64,000 bases of DNA from the NCBI RefSeq assembly GCF_002836205.1, contig NZ_PJBE01000013.1, positions 1,178,001 to 1,242,000 of the forward strand. The letters are read 5' to 3'. The translations under genes were made by a program, and so were the position numbers. Source of the DNA: Shewanella sp. Choline-02u-19. Lineage in GTDB: Bacteria; Pseudomonadota; Gammaproteobacteria; Enterobacterales; Shewanellaceae. Positions 50,951-60,058 of this stretch are shown here, piece after piece; positions within the stretch are counted from its first letter, which is position 1; each line of letters opens with the position of its first letter. Under the pieces are notes generated by a model that was not told the origin of the DNA, did no database searches, and saw nothing but the letters and a program-made list of their open reading frames with translations.

Positions 50951-51838
50951 ATGCGCATAGAAGATCTAAAGTTATTTACGATTGTGGTTAAGCTCGGCAG
51001 TTTTACTGCGGCAGCTAATGCTTTAGATCTGCCGCGAGCCAACGTCAGTCGACGAATAGGCGAATTGGAACGAGCACTCAATGCGCAACTCTTTTTCAGA
51101 ACCACCCGACAACTGAGATTGACTCAACATGGTGAGGCTTATTATCACGAGTTATTAACGGTGCTTGAAGGCTTTGAGCAAGCTAAAACTAAGCTCCTCG
51201 ACATCGATGACAAACCCGTTGGAAAAGTGAAAGTGGGTTTTTTACCTGAAAGCGATGAAGCTTTGCAGCCTGCATTGGCAAAGTTTCAGCTGTTATATCC
51301 ACATATTGAACTGGATCTGCGGATCACCAATAACTATGTCACCGATATCTATTCTCAAGCGCTCGACTTTGTTCTTCATGCCGGTAAAATTCAAGACTCG
51401 GGCTTTATTGCTCGACGTTTGCTCAGTCTTGGACGGGCAATATATGCGAGCCCTGAGTATATCCAAGACAAAGGCGAGCCCAAGTCGTTAGCAGAACTGG
51501 CACAGCATCAAGCCATCTGTTATCGCTGGCCTGATGGAACACTAGATGATAACTGGGATTTAATTACTGATACCGTTAAAGTTAATTGTCGCTTTAGTTG
51601 TAACCATATGGGCTTTGTACGGCGAGCCATTGTTGGCGGGCAGGGCATAGGTTTTATGCCCCCGCTATTTGCATTGGCGGCAATTGAAAGCAAAAACTTA
51701 GTACGGATCTTACCTGAGTATGAATCTAAGAAAGAAGATGTTTGGCTTATCTACCCAGATAGAAAAGGGATGAGCTTGCCGACTCGGCTATTGATTGATT
51801 TTTTATTACAAGAAATACCACAACGTGCGAATTTGTAA
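50951..51838 (+). CDS. LysR-family transcriptional regulator
   Basis: 295 residues. The N-terminal helix-turn-helix reads LKLFTIVVKLGSFTAAANALDLPRANVSRRIGELE, and the C-terminal half is the periplasmic-binding-like effector domain. It precedes the RND efflux operon in the same direction by 93 bases. Local control of the pump is plausible but this is inferred from position only; it could instead regulate distant genes. Confidence 0.88.
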   Translation: MRIEDLKLFTIVVKLGSFTAAANALDLPRANVSRRIGELERALNAQLFFRTTRQLRLTQHGEAYYHELLTVLEGFEQAKTKLLDIDDKPVGKVKVGFLPESDEALQPALAKFQLLYPHIELDLRITNNYVTDIYSQALDFVLHAGKIQDSGFIARRLLSLGRAIYASPEYIQDKGEPKSLAELAQHQAICYRWPDGTLDDNWDLITDTVKVNCRFSCNHMGFVRRAIVGGQGIGFMPPLFALAAIESKNLVRILPEYESKKEDVWLIYPDRKGMSLPTRLLIDFLLQEIPQRANL

Positions 51839-51931
51839 TGAAATTCGTGACAGTGTAGTGCGGGAAAGACTGATTATCTTGCAAAGTTAAACACATACAC
51901 TCTCTCCCAATAGTTCTATTGGGAGAAAATA

Positions 51932-53032
51932 ATGAACCACCCGACGTCGAAAATCGTAAAGTTTGCTGTAGCACCACTTGCATTAGTGATCACTTCAGCC
52001 TGCAGCCAGGCTCCAGCTTCTGTGCACATAGATATGTTAAAGCCTGAACGACCTGTTCAAGTGATGACACTGGACAATACACAGCAAGCCAGTATTAAAC
52101 AATTTTCAGGCGTGCTTGAAGCGACGCAAACTGCAAATTTAGCCTTCAAAGTTTCGGGTACCATCGAAGCTATTCTGGTCAAAACCGGTGATATTGTCGA
52201 AAAAGGCCAAGTATTGGCAAGGCTCGAACCTCATGATTACCAAGTCAATGTGGTTGAGTTACAAGCTCGCCTAGCCGAAGCAAATGCCGCTCACCACCTA
52301 GCAAAAGTTGAACTCGACCGAGTCGAACAAGCCATCGCTGATGATGCTATTTCTAAAGTTAATCTAGATAGAGCCCAAAGCGGCTTTCAGCGTAGCTTAG
52401 CCATGGTCGATGTTGTGACGCAGAACCTGCAAAAATCCCAAGATGCTCTCGATTATACTGAGCTTAAAGCCCCCTTTAGCGGCGTTATAGGTGCAAAGTT
52501 TCAACAAACATTCGAACAAACGGCCTCAGGCGCAGCGGTCTTTTCCCTGCATCAACCTAACGAGTTAAAAGCCATTATCGATGTGCCTGAAAATTTGATG
52601 GGTCAGTTGATGCTGTCTCAGCAAGCATCGGTTAGCTGGCATGGAGAGGAAGGGCTTACGTCAATACTTAGCGCAATGGACACCTTGCCCGATCCGATTA
52701 AACAGACTTATAACGTTGAATTTGTCATCGAACAGCCAACAGATGCGTTGCCAGGTAAAGCGGTTAATGTCGCGGTGAATTTCAACAATGAACAGGTCAA
52801 TTACTGCGTACCTTACGCGGCGCTGATCCAAGATAAAGCAGGAAAAAGTGTTTATGTCATTAAAGATACAACGGTTATTGAAACCGCCGTTACAGTGCAA
52901 TCCCTACAGAGTAACAGTGTTTGTTTAAGCGGAGACTTACATGTGGGTGACGCCATTGTGACAGCCGGTGTTAATTATCTTCAACCCAATCAAACGGTCA
53001 CCAAAACCGTTGTTAAAGCTTTTAGCTATTAG
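51932..53032 (+). CDS. RND efflux periplasmic adaptor
   Basis: 366 residues. A lipoprotein-like signal ends at SAC (C24). The mature part shows the membrane-fusion layout: lipoyl half (FSGVLEATQTANLAFKVSGTIEAILVKTGDIVEKGQVLARLEP), a helical hairpin (about 95-170), and the second lipoyl half (DYTELKAPFSGVIGAK), then a beta-barrel domain. It links the pump and the outer-membrane channel. It starts GGAG-ATG-like and ends 5 bases before the pump gene. Confidence 0.9.
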   Translation: MNHPTSKIVKFAVAPLALVITSACSQAPASVHIDMLKPERPVQVMTLDNTQQASIKQFSGVLEATQTANLAFKVSGTIEAILVKTGDIVEKGQVLARLEPHDYQVNVVELQARLAEANAAHHLAKVELDRVEQAIADDAISKVNLDRAQSGFQRSLAMVDVVTQNLQKSQDALDYTELKAPFSGVIGAKFQQTFEQTASGAAVFSLHQPNELKAIIDVPENLMGQLMLSQQASVSWHGEEGLTSILSAMDTLPDPIKQTYNVEFVIEQPTDALPGKAVNVAVNFNNEQVNYCVPYAALIQDKAGKSVYVIKDTTVIETAVTVQSLQSNSVCLSGDLHVGDAIVTAGVNYLQPNQTVTKTVVKAFSY

Positions 53033-53037
53033 GAATT

Positions 53038-56000
53038 ATGATGAATTTGGCTGAATTTGCGATTAAACAGCGTCTGTTTGTGCTGTTCTTTAGCGTGTTA
53101 TGTGTGATTGTCGGTATCATTTCCTATTTTGAGCTGGGTAAGCTGGAAGACCCTACTTTTACGGTTAAAAGCGCAGTAGTTGTGACGCTTTATCCCGGTG
53201 CTTCTGCAAAAGAAGTTGAGTTACAAGTTACTGATAAAATTGAGACTAAGCTACAAGAAATGGGCTCAGTGTGGAAGCTGCGCTCTTTGTCTCGTCCTGG
53301 TAGTTCGATGATTTTTGTCGATTTAAAAGAAACGACTAATTCTGATGAGTTACCACAGGAGTGGGATTTACTGAGACGCAAGGTCAATGACGTTAAGCTT
53401 ACTTTACCTGTTACCGCGCAAGTCAGCATAGTGCAAGATGAGTTCTCAGAAGTGTACGGCATGTTATTCAGTGTCTATGGCGAGAACGCTCAGCCTGAAG
53501 CGTTACGTCAATACGCAAAAGAGCTACAACGTCGAATTAAGACCGTTGATGGCATTAAGAAAGTCCAGCTTCACGGGGTCCAAAGTCAGGCGGTTTATAT
53601 TGACCTTCCTGATGCGCGATTAGCCCAGTACGGGATCTCTTCTGCACAGGTGATTAATCAGTTAGCAACCCAGAACTTAACCTATAACAGCGGTAGCTTT
53701 GCAGCTGACAATGAGCGTATTCGTGTTGACCAAAGTAGCGCCTTTAAGTCCATTGATGATATTAAAGCACTCACAATTAAAGGAGGGTTCGGCGACTACA
53801 GCACGGGACTGTTAAGATTGGGAGATATTGCCGATGTCAGCTTAGGTTACCAAGCCCCCGCAATGACTTTGAGTCGTTTCAATGGTAAGCAAGCCGTTAC
53901 ACTGGCCGTGAGTCCGGTTTCTGGAATTAATGTCGTTAGCTTGGGTGAAAGCTTAACCCAGATCATTGCTGAATATCAGCAAGAGCTGCCGATAGGCATT
54001 GAAATTGGCACTATCGCTTTTCAGCCAGACGAAGTGCGAAAGTCTGTAGAAGATTTTGTGGTGAACCTACTTGAGAGTGTCACAATTGTATTTGTTGTAC
54101 TGCTTATTTTTATGGGCTTTAAAAGCGCAACCATTGTTGGTGGCAGCTTAGTTTTTACCATCTTGTTAACTCTCATTTATATGTACCTTGCAGGGGTCGA
54201 CCTTCAACGCGTCTCGTTAGGAACCTTTATTTTGGCACTGGGCATGCTAGTCGATAACGCGATTGTTATCACCGACCTGTTCGTGGTCAAGTTAAATAAG
54301 GGGATTGAACGCACTAAAGCTGCAGTTGATTCAGTCAAAGAGACATCTAAACCCTTATTTGCTGCCACAATTATTGCCATCATGGGCTCTAGCCCTGTCT
54401 TGTTTTCGCAAACTGATTCGGGTGAATTTGCTGGTTCAGTATTCGTTATTATGTGTTCCTCACTGCTATTTTCGTGGCTTGTGGCAGTCACACTCACACC
54501 GCTATTGTGCTGGTTATGGATAAAGCCAAGCACGAAAAAGGTAGATGCTAACGCCAAACCAAGTCGTTACCAATTATCGGTTAACTGGACGGTGATGAAT
54601 CCAGTCAAAGCGATTTCTATGGTCGTGCCGTTGTTATTGGTGACAGCATTGGCAGCCCCTTATGTCGCTATCAATTTTATTCCTAGCTCTGACCGCCCTA
54701 TGGTCTTCTTAGATTACTGGTTACCCAATGGTGCTAAGATAGGAAGCACTTCAGCTGACATGAAGAAAATTGAAGGCTGGTTGATAAAACAACCCGAAGT
54801 GGCGGTTATCTCGAGTTACGTAGGGGCAAGTGCACCAAGATTCTCAGTCACAGTAGAACCAGAACCTTTTGATACGAGTTATGGGCAAATCGTGATTAAT
54901 GTAGTTGATTACGAGGCTATTGAGTCGCTCACCAAACGGGGTGATATATGGCTGGCAAATAACTTTCCGGGCTCTGAGCCTCGCTTTAGAAACCTAAAGC
55001 TGGCGACTAAAGATAAATACAGTGTTGAAGCACGTTTCTCTGGCCCTGATCCACAGGTCCTGCATAGATTGTCGGCTGAAGCACAAGTTATCATGCAGGC
55101 AAACAGTAATACCAAGTATGTTCGTGATGACTGGCGTCAGCTGAGTAAAGTGATTAAACCAGTGGTAAACCAGGAGCAGGCTCGCCGAGCAGGTATCAAT
55201 CGCACCGATATTTCCCTTGCGATTAAGCGAGCCACAGAGGGCGTCACTGTGGGTACATTGAATCAGGGGGATCAGCTAATTCCTATTAGTTTCAGAAGCG
55301 CAAATGCAGATCTAAGTAGCTTAGAAACCTTACCTGTTCGTTCATTGCTAGGCGTTAACAGTGTGCCGTTAGGGCAGGTGGTTGATAGCTTTGAGCTGAA
55401 GAGCGAAGAGAGCATAATCTGGCGCCGCAATCGTGTGCCGACAATTACAGCCCAAGCGGATGTGTTTGATGCGACGCCTGCTGTAGTGCGTAATCAGATA
55501 AAAGATCAAATTGAAGCCATTAAGCTCCCAGCGGGCTATGCATTTAATTGGGGTGGTGAATACTACGATGAAAACCGAACTATCACCGACACGTTAAGCC
55601 AGTTACCTAAGGCGCTATTGATGATGGTGGTGATTATGGTGGCGATGTTTAATGGCTTTAAGCAGCCAGCAATCATTTTAATCACTCTGCCACTAGCGGC
55701 TATAGGTGTGACTTGGACCTTACTCTTGCTAGACAAACCCTTTGGCTTTATGGCGTTGATTGGTGCCATTACGCTATCGGGCATGATTATTAAAAATGGC
55801 ATTGTATTGATGGATCAAATTGAGCTTGAACGGGCTAATAACAAGCCATTACAAGAAGCAGTAAAAGCGGCAACCCTTAATCGTACGATGGCGATCTCTA
55901 TGGGTGCACTGACTACAGCATTAGGGATGATCCCACTGTTAAACGATAGATTGTTTGACCAAATGGCAGCAACAATTATTGGCGGATTAGCAGCGGCGAC

Positions 56001-56115
56001 AGTGTTATCACTGTTTATTATGCCGGCCTTCTACTGCCTGTTTTATCGCAACTGCGATGATAATGCAGAAGCAACTGACCCAATATTTTCTAGTGCCGCT
56101 ATGGAGCAAAAATAA
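53038..56115 (+). CDS. RND family efflux pump permease
   Basis: 1025 residues, 12 membrane helices and two large periplasmic loops. The proton-relay helix reads LALGMLVDNAIVITD, so the first aspartate of the AcrB DD pair is kept and the second is Asn. The conserved C-terminal GAITLSGMIIKNGIVLMD and PLAAIGVTWTLL blocks are present. It drives export of drugs, dyes or other amphiphiles, with substrate unknown. It is in an operon with the adaptor before it and the outer-membrane factor after it. Helix 4's D-to-N change is common in a subgroup of RND pumps. Confidence 0.93.
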   Translation: MMNLAEFAIKQRLFVLFFSVLCVIVGIISYFELGKLEDPTFTVKSAVVVTLYPGASAKEVELQVTDKIETKLQEMGSVWKLRSLSRPGSSMIFVDLKETTNSDELPQEWDLLRRKVNDVKLTLPVTAQVSIVQDEFSEVYGMLFSVYGENAQPEALRQYAKELQRRIKTVDGIKKVQLHGVQSQAVYIDLPDARLAQYGISSAQVINQLATQNLTYNSGSFAADNERIRVDQSSAFKSIDDIKALTIKGGFGDYSTGLLRLGDIADVSLGYQAPAMTLSRFNGKQAVTLAVSPVSGINVVSLGESLTQIIAEYQQELPIGIEIGTIAFQPDEVRKSVEDFVVNLLESVTIVFVVLLIFMGFKSATIVGGSLVFTILLTLIYMYLAGVDLQRVSLGTFILALGMLVDNAIVITDLFVVKLNKGIERTKAAVDSVKETSKPLFAATIIAIMGSSPVLFSQTDSGEFAGSVFVIMCSSLLFSWLVAVTLTPLLCWLWIKPSTKKVDANAKPSRYQLSVNWTVMNPVKAISMVVPLLLVTALAAPYVAINFIPSSDRPMVFLDYWLPNGAKIGSTSADMKKIEGWLIKQPEVAVISSYVGASAPRFSVTVEPEPFDTSYGQIVINVVDYEAIESLTKRGDIWLANNFPGSEPRFRNLKLATKDKYSVEARFSGPDPQVLHRLSAEAQVIMQANSNTKYVRDDWRQLSKVIKPVVNQEQARRAGINRTDISLAIKRATEGVTVGTLNQGDQLIPISFRSANADLSSLETLPVRSLLGVNSVPLGQVVDSFELKSEESIIWRRNRVPTITAQADVFDATPAVVRNQIKDQIEAIKLPAGYAFNWGGEYYDENRTITDTLSQLPKALLMMVVIMVAMFNGFKQPAIILITLPLAAIGVTWTLLLLDKPFGFMALIGAITLSGMIIKNGIVLMDQIELERANNKPLQEAVKAATLNRTMAISMGALTTALGMIPLLNDRLFDQMAATIIGGLAAATVLSLFIMPAFYCLFYRNCDDNAEATDPIFSSAAMEQK

Positions 56116-56116
56116 T

Positions 56117-57592
56117 ATGAATCTCTATAAAATTGCGCCGTTAGCGATTGCTATGATCATGACTGGTTGCGCAGTAGGACCTGATTATCAGGCGCCGACC
56201 ACTAACTTAGACAGCGAATATTTGTATCAAGATACAGCTGGGACGGTTGCTGGTGAGCGAAGCGCGGCTAATACCGATGCATGGTGGACGCAGTTTAATG
56301 ATCCTATTTTGAATCAGTTGGTCATTGATGCGCAAAATCAAGCGATCCCGCTAAAGATCGCAGCGCAACGCATCAGAATGGCGCAGTCTTATCAAAGTGC
56401 GATTGAGTCATTTAAAGTGCCTACGGTTAATCTGGGCGCGGGTTTTGGTAACTATCAGATCAGTGATAATGACCCTTTACTCGGGGGCGCGATAACCGCG
56501 ACTAACCCTGTTAGTGGTGAAGAGTTGGGCTTGGTTGATGATAACAATAGCGCTTTCTTTGCGGGAGCGACCATTGCGTGGGAGGCGGATCTCTTTGGCA
56601 GAATAGACCGGCTAGCAAATGCCGCCGCTATCCGCAAAGAACAGATGATCATTATGCGTGAAGGCTTAACAACACTGATTACTTCTGATGTGATCCATAA
56701 TTACCTGCAAATGCGTGGCGCTCAAGAACGTAAGCAGATCGCACTGCACACGGTTGAAGATCAACAGAAGACGCTCAAATTAGTGCAGTTAATGGTTAAG
56801 AGCGGTTATGGATCAAAGCTTGATGAAGCACGTGCTAAAGCCATGTTAGCAGTGACAAAATCTGTTGTGCCACAACTTAATATTGCTGAAAATGCCCATA
56901 AACAGCGCTTAGCCATCTTGCTAGGTGAAACGCCAAAACAGGGTGAACAACGCTTTAGTCAACCTATGCCACTGCCTAATTTTGATGGCGTTATCCCAAC
57001 AGGCTTGCCATCTGATTTACTTAACCGCAGACCGGATATCAGGATTGCCGAGCGAGAAATGGCGGCGCTCAATGAAGAGCGCGCTGCAGCCATCGCCGCT
57101 CAATATCCAAAAGTATTCTTAACGGGTGCTCCTGGTGTTTTGGCAAAAGACTTTGACGACTTGTTTAGCAGTGACTCCATAGCATGGGCCGGTAGCATAG
57201 GTGTGAGTTGGAATGTTTTTGATGGTGGTCGAGGTGATGCCATTGTTGAAATGCAAGAGGCACGGTTCGATTCCAGTGTTCTCAGCTATCAACATGCAGT
57301 GATTGCCGCTTTTGGTGAAGTTGAAACCTTATTGCAGGGCTACGGCTATAGCCAGCAATATGTGCAACTCATCAGCGAAGCAGAAGCTGAGACCACTAAT
57401 GCGGTCAATAAAGCCAAATCACTGTACAAAGCGGGACTCAGTGGCTATTTGTCTATTTTGGACGCGCAGCGTCAAGAAAATATGATTAAAGACCGTGTGG
57501 TTGCTGCAAAATTACAAACTGCGCATATGACCATTGGCCTCCATAAAGCCCTCGGGGGTAACTGGCAGGTTGAGAATGTTCCTGCTCACTAA
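56117..57592 (+). CDS. RND efflux outer-membrane factor (NodT/TolC-type lipoprotein)
   Basis: 491 residues from the ATG at 56117, one base after the pump stop (an upstream ATG at 56057 lies in the pump gene and would not give a signal peptide). The lipoprotein signal ends in MTGC (C18), followed by AVGPDYQAP, a standard NodT-family start. The alpha-barrel repeats (ALNEERAAAIAAQYPKVFLTG, GVSWNVFDGGRG, AEAETTNAVNKAKSLYKAGLSGYLSILDAQRQ) are clear. It forms the channel through the outer membrane. The operon ends at a hairpin. Confidence 0.92.
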   Translation: MNLYKIAPLAIAMIMTGCAVGPDYQAPTTNLDSEYLYQDTAGTVAGERSAANTDAWWTQFNDPILNQLVIDAQNQAIPLKIAAQRIRMAQSYQSAIESFKVPTVNLGAGFGNYQISDNDPLLGGAITATNPVSGEELGLVDDNNSAFFAGATIAWEADLFGRIDRLANAAAIRKEQMIIMREGLTTLITSDVIHNYLQMRGAQERKQIALHTVEDQQKTLKLVQLMVKSGYGSKLDEARAKAMLAVTKSVVPQLNIAENAHKQRLAILLGETPKQGEQRFSQPMPLPNFDGVIPTGLPSDLLNRRPDIRIAEREMAALNEERAAAIAAQYPKVFLTGAPGVLAKDFDDLFSSDSIAWAGSIGVSWNVFDGGRGDAIVEMQEARFDSSVLSYQHAVIAAFGEVETLLQGYGYSQQYVQLISEAEAETTNAVNKAKSLYKAGLSGYLSILDAQRQENMIKDRVVAAKLQTAHMTIGLHKALGGNWQVENVPAH

Positions 57593-57616
57593 TCTTTATT
57601 TTTAGTCAATCTATAT

Positions 57617-57642
57617 AAGCAGCACTCAGTGCTGCTTTTTTT
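57617..57642 (+). terminator. Terminator of the RND operon
   Basis: AAGCAGCAC / GTGCTGCTT, a 9-bp stem with a 3-base loop and a run of seven T. Confidence 0.9.
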
Positions 57643-57827
57643 GTTAAAAACGAGACACTAAAGCTGCAACTAGCCTAGGGAGTGTGGTTCTTTGAGGGTT
57701 GTTTTTACCGCAGTTTATTGGCAGTTTTGACAAGGCGGAGGCTATGTCGTTTAGTCATTCTCCACAAATAACCTACAACACAGTCAAAATAATCAAGAAG
57801 CGCGACCTTGCGTTATCTATAAAGGAT

Positions 57828-57839
57828 ATTGTCGACACT
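57828..57839. promoter_or_regulatory. PrpQ-type palindrome (distal)
   Basis: ATTGTCGACACT, matching ATTGTCGACAAT in 10 of 12 positions. It is about 400 bases before the regulator gene. Confidence 0.4.
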
Positions 57840-58141
57840 TGTTGACTTCATGCTAGTGCCTATATTTGTCCCCACAATGCAAATGTGACTCGTGAAATTA
57901 AAACCAATAAAGAGCAGTTCTGAGTCTATTTGATAATACTCTAAATCTTGAGGTTTAATCTGTAACTTTAATATAACCTCATGAATCTAAACATTACTGT
58001 AGTGATTTTAAAGACTGATCATTTAAAGTTCGCTCCTTGTTATGCTGCTATTGAGTGCTAAAAATTAGAGATTCTTACTGTCAGTTAAATTTGCCATATT
58101 TATGTGGGTGAACAAAAGTTGTCCATTATGCTTTACTCTAC

Positions 58142-58205
58142 TTTGTCGACAATTTAGGGCTAAAGTGTTGACTAGGTCACATAATGACGCTAAATTGTCG
58201 ACAAT
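58142..58205. promoter_or_regulatory. Pair of PrpQ-type operators before the GntR gene
   Basis: TTTGTCGACAAT (58142-58153) and the perfect palindrome ATTGTCGACAAT (58194-58205), 52 bases apart, about five helical turns. The second is 27 bases before the start codon, so it would cover the promoter. They fit self-repression of the regulator by looping. Confidence 0.7.
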
Positions 58206-58232
58206 CCTTTTAGCAGAACTCAACGATGGTTT

Positions 58233-58892
58233 ATGACATTTTTCACCGAACAGCCAGTAACGTCAGCAGATAAGACCTTTTTTCAGCTACGTAAAGATAT
58301 CGTAGAAGGGGCTATATTGGCGGGTTCTAAGTTAAGTGAAACCGAGTTGTCGACAAAGTATGCCGTTAGTCGAGCGGTGATCCGTGAAGCGATTAACCGT
58401 TTAGAGGCAAGCCATTTAGTTGAGCGCAAAGCCAACGTTGGTGCAAGAGTGGTGACATTAACACCTGAAGGTTTGATTGAGCTTTATCAGGTCCGTGAGT
58501 CACTCGAAGGCATGGCGGCACGCTTAGCGGCACAAAATATGACAGATGGCGAAATCACCGATCTGCAATCGCTGCTCAATTCTCATTTTGAAAAAGTGCA
58601 ATCGGGCCAGTCTTATTATCAAGAAGCGGGTGATGTCGATTTCCATTATCGCATTATTGTTGGTAGCAAAAACAAACACCTTATTTCGATGCTGACGGAT
58701 GGTATTTATCATCTTGTACGCATGTATCGCGTTCAGTTGGGAATGAGTGGACCGCGTGTGACCACAGCTTTTGATGAACATAAACACATAGTACAAGCGA
58801 TTTGTAACCGAGATGCGGAGCTCGCTGAAATGCTAATGCGCCGTCATATCTTGTATTCAAAATCGAGTATTGAGAGCAAGCTTTTGAGCTAA
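58233..58892 (+). CDS. prpQ: GntR-family regulator of the methylcitrate genes (PrpQ type)
   Basis: 219 residues. The N-terminal GntR helix-turn-helix reads SKLSETELSTKYAVSRAVIREAINRLEASHLVERKANVGARV, followed by an FCD ligand domain with metal-binding His residues (DVDFHYRIIVG, DEHKHIVQAI, MLMRRHI). It is placed immediately before prpB-prpC-acnD and has TTGTCGACAA palindromes at its promoter and inside its own coding region. It most likely senses a methylcitrate-cycle compound and represses the cluster. Confidence 0.8.
   Translation: MTFFTEQPVTSADKTFFQLRKDIVEGAILAGSKLSETELSTKYAVSRAVIREAINRLEASHLVERKANVGARVVTLTPEGLIELYQVRESLEGMAARLAAQNMTDGEITDLQSLLNSHFEKVQSGQSYYQEAGDVDFHYRIIVGSKNKHLISMLTDGIYHLVRMYRVQLGMSGPRVTTAFDEHKHIVQAICNRDAELAEMLMRRHILYSKSSIESKLLS
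58346..58357. promoter_or_regulatory. PrpQ-type palindrome inside the GntR coding sequence
   Basis: GTTGTCGACAAA, a full TTGTCGACAA core inside codons 38-42. It lies about 150 bases after the promoter-proximal operator. Confidence 0.55.
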
Positions 58893-58979
58893 ATAGCTCA
58901 ACGAATAGTGAAACCGTTAGATCATAAAAACGTAATCAATAGACCGTTAAGTCATCATTATCATCTTCACAGGGCCCAG

Positions 58980-59002
58980 CTTGTATAAGCTATTTATACA
59001 AG
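58980..59002. promoter_or_regulatory. Inverted repeat in the prpB leader
   Basis: CTTGTATAA-GCTAT-TTATACAAG, a 9-bp stem with a 5-base loop, 43 bases before prpB. A second repeat, CAGCTTGT (58977-58984) with ACAAGCTG (59011-59018), overlaps it, so two alternative hairpins could form. Confidence 0.55.
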
Positions 59003-59045
59003 TCGTTTAAACAAGCTGTGTGAGCAACAAAGAAAGGAACAGCAC

Positions 59046-59924
59046 ATGAGCGCAGGTAAGAAGTTTCGCGAGGCACTAGTTGCCAATAGTCCGCTACAAA
59101 TTGTCGGTACCATTAATGCTTATTCAGCAATGATGGCGAAAAAAATTGGTCACCAAGCTATTTACTTATCTGGTGGCGGCGTTGCAAACGCATCGTACGG
59201 CTTACCTGATTTGGGCATGACATCCCTAAACGATGTGATTGTTGATGTGCAGCGTATTACTTCTGCATGTGATCTGCCGTTGTTAGTTGATATCGATACT
59301 GGCTGGGGCGGCGCGTTCAATATCGCCAAAACGGTTCGCGATATGGAAAAAGCCGGTGCAGCTGCTGTGCATATGGAAGATCAAGTTGCGCAAAAACGCT
59401 GTGGTCATCGTCCAAATAAAGAGATTGTGTCAACAGAAGAGATGGTCGACCGTATTAAAGCGGCTGTCGATGCTCGTACCGATCCAGATTTCTTCATTAT
59501 GGCCCGTACAGATTCATTCGGACAAGAAGGACTTGAAGCGGCCATTGCACGTGCTAAAGCTTATGTTGCTGCTGGCGCCGATGGTATTTTCGCGGAAGCG
59601 GTTAAAACCGAAGAACATTACCGCGCCTTTGCTGACGCGCTGGATGTGCCTATTCTTGCCAATATCACTGAATTTGGCCAAACTGAGCTGTGGAACAAAG
59701 AGCAGTTAGGTGAGTGGGGCGCGTCTATGGTGCTTTATCCATTAAGTGCGTTTAGAGCAATGAACAAAGCAGCGGAAATGGTTTATACCTCGATTCTAGA
59801 CCACGGCGACCAAAAGGCGGTGGTTGATTCTATGCAAACGCGTATGGATCTTTACGACTACCTTGGTTATCACGACTATGAGCAAAAGCTAGATAGTTTA
59901 TTTGCTGAAGGTAAAAACCTTTAA
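59046..59924 (+). CDS. prpB: 2-methylisocitrate lyase
   Basis: 292 residues. It splits 2-methylisocitrate into succinate and pyruvate, the last step of the methylcitrate cycle. The signature KRCGH is at 117-121 with catalytic C119; the Mg-binding block is VDIDTGWG (81-88), and EDQ (111-113) follows. AAAGGA precedes the ATG. It is 153 bases after the regulator and 134 bases before prpC. Confidence 0.96.
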   Translation: MSAGKKFREALVANSPLQIVGTINAYSAMMAKKIGHQAIYLSGGGVANASYGLPDLGMTSLNDVIVDVQRITSACDLPLLVDIDTGWGGAFNIAKTVRDMEKAGAAAVHMEDQVAQKRCGHRPNKEIVSTEEMVDRIKAAVDARTDPDFFIMARTDSFGQEGLEAAIARAKAYVAAGADGIFAEAVKTEEHYRAFADALDVPILANITEFGQTELWNKEQLGEWGASMVLYPLSAFRAMNKAAEMVYTSILDHGDQKAVVDSMQTRMDLYDYLGYHDYEQKLDSLFAEGKNL

Positions 59925-60058
59925 GCAAGCAGCAACACGCTCGACAGCAGTACCTTACAAAACAAATCTAAAGCGCGATGAAATTGCGTTTTAGAATAAA
60001 AATATAAATACCCGCAGTCGTCATTTGACGGGTAACAAAAAATAGAAGGAAGATAGAA

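Larger units (their letters stand above)
57643..58232. other. Intergenic region with prp operators
   Basis: 590 bases between the RND operon and the GntR regulator. Three TTGTCGACAA-type palindromes are seen at 57828-57839, 58142-58153 and 58194-58205. Apart from these no gene or RNA is recognised in the first half. Confidence 0.5.
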
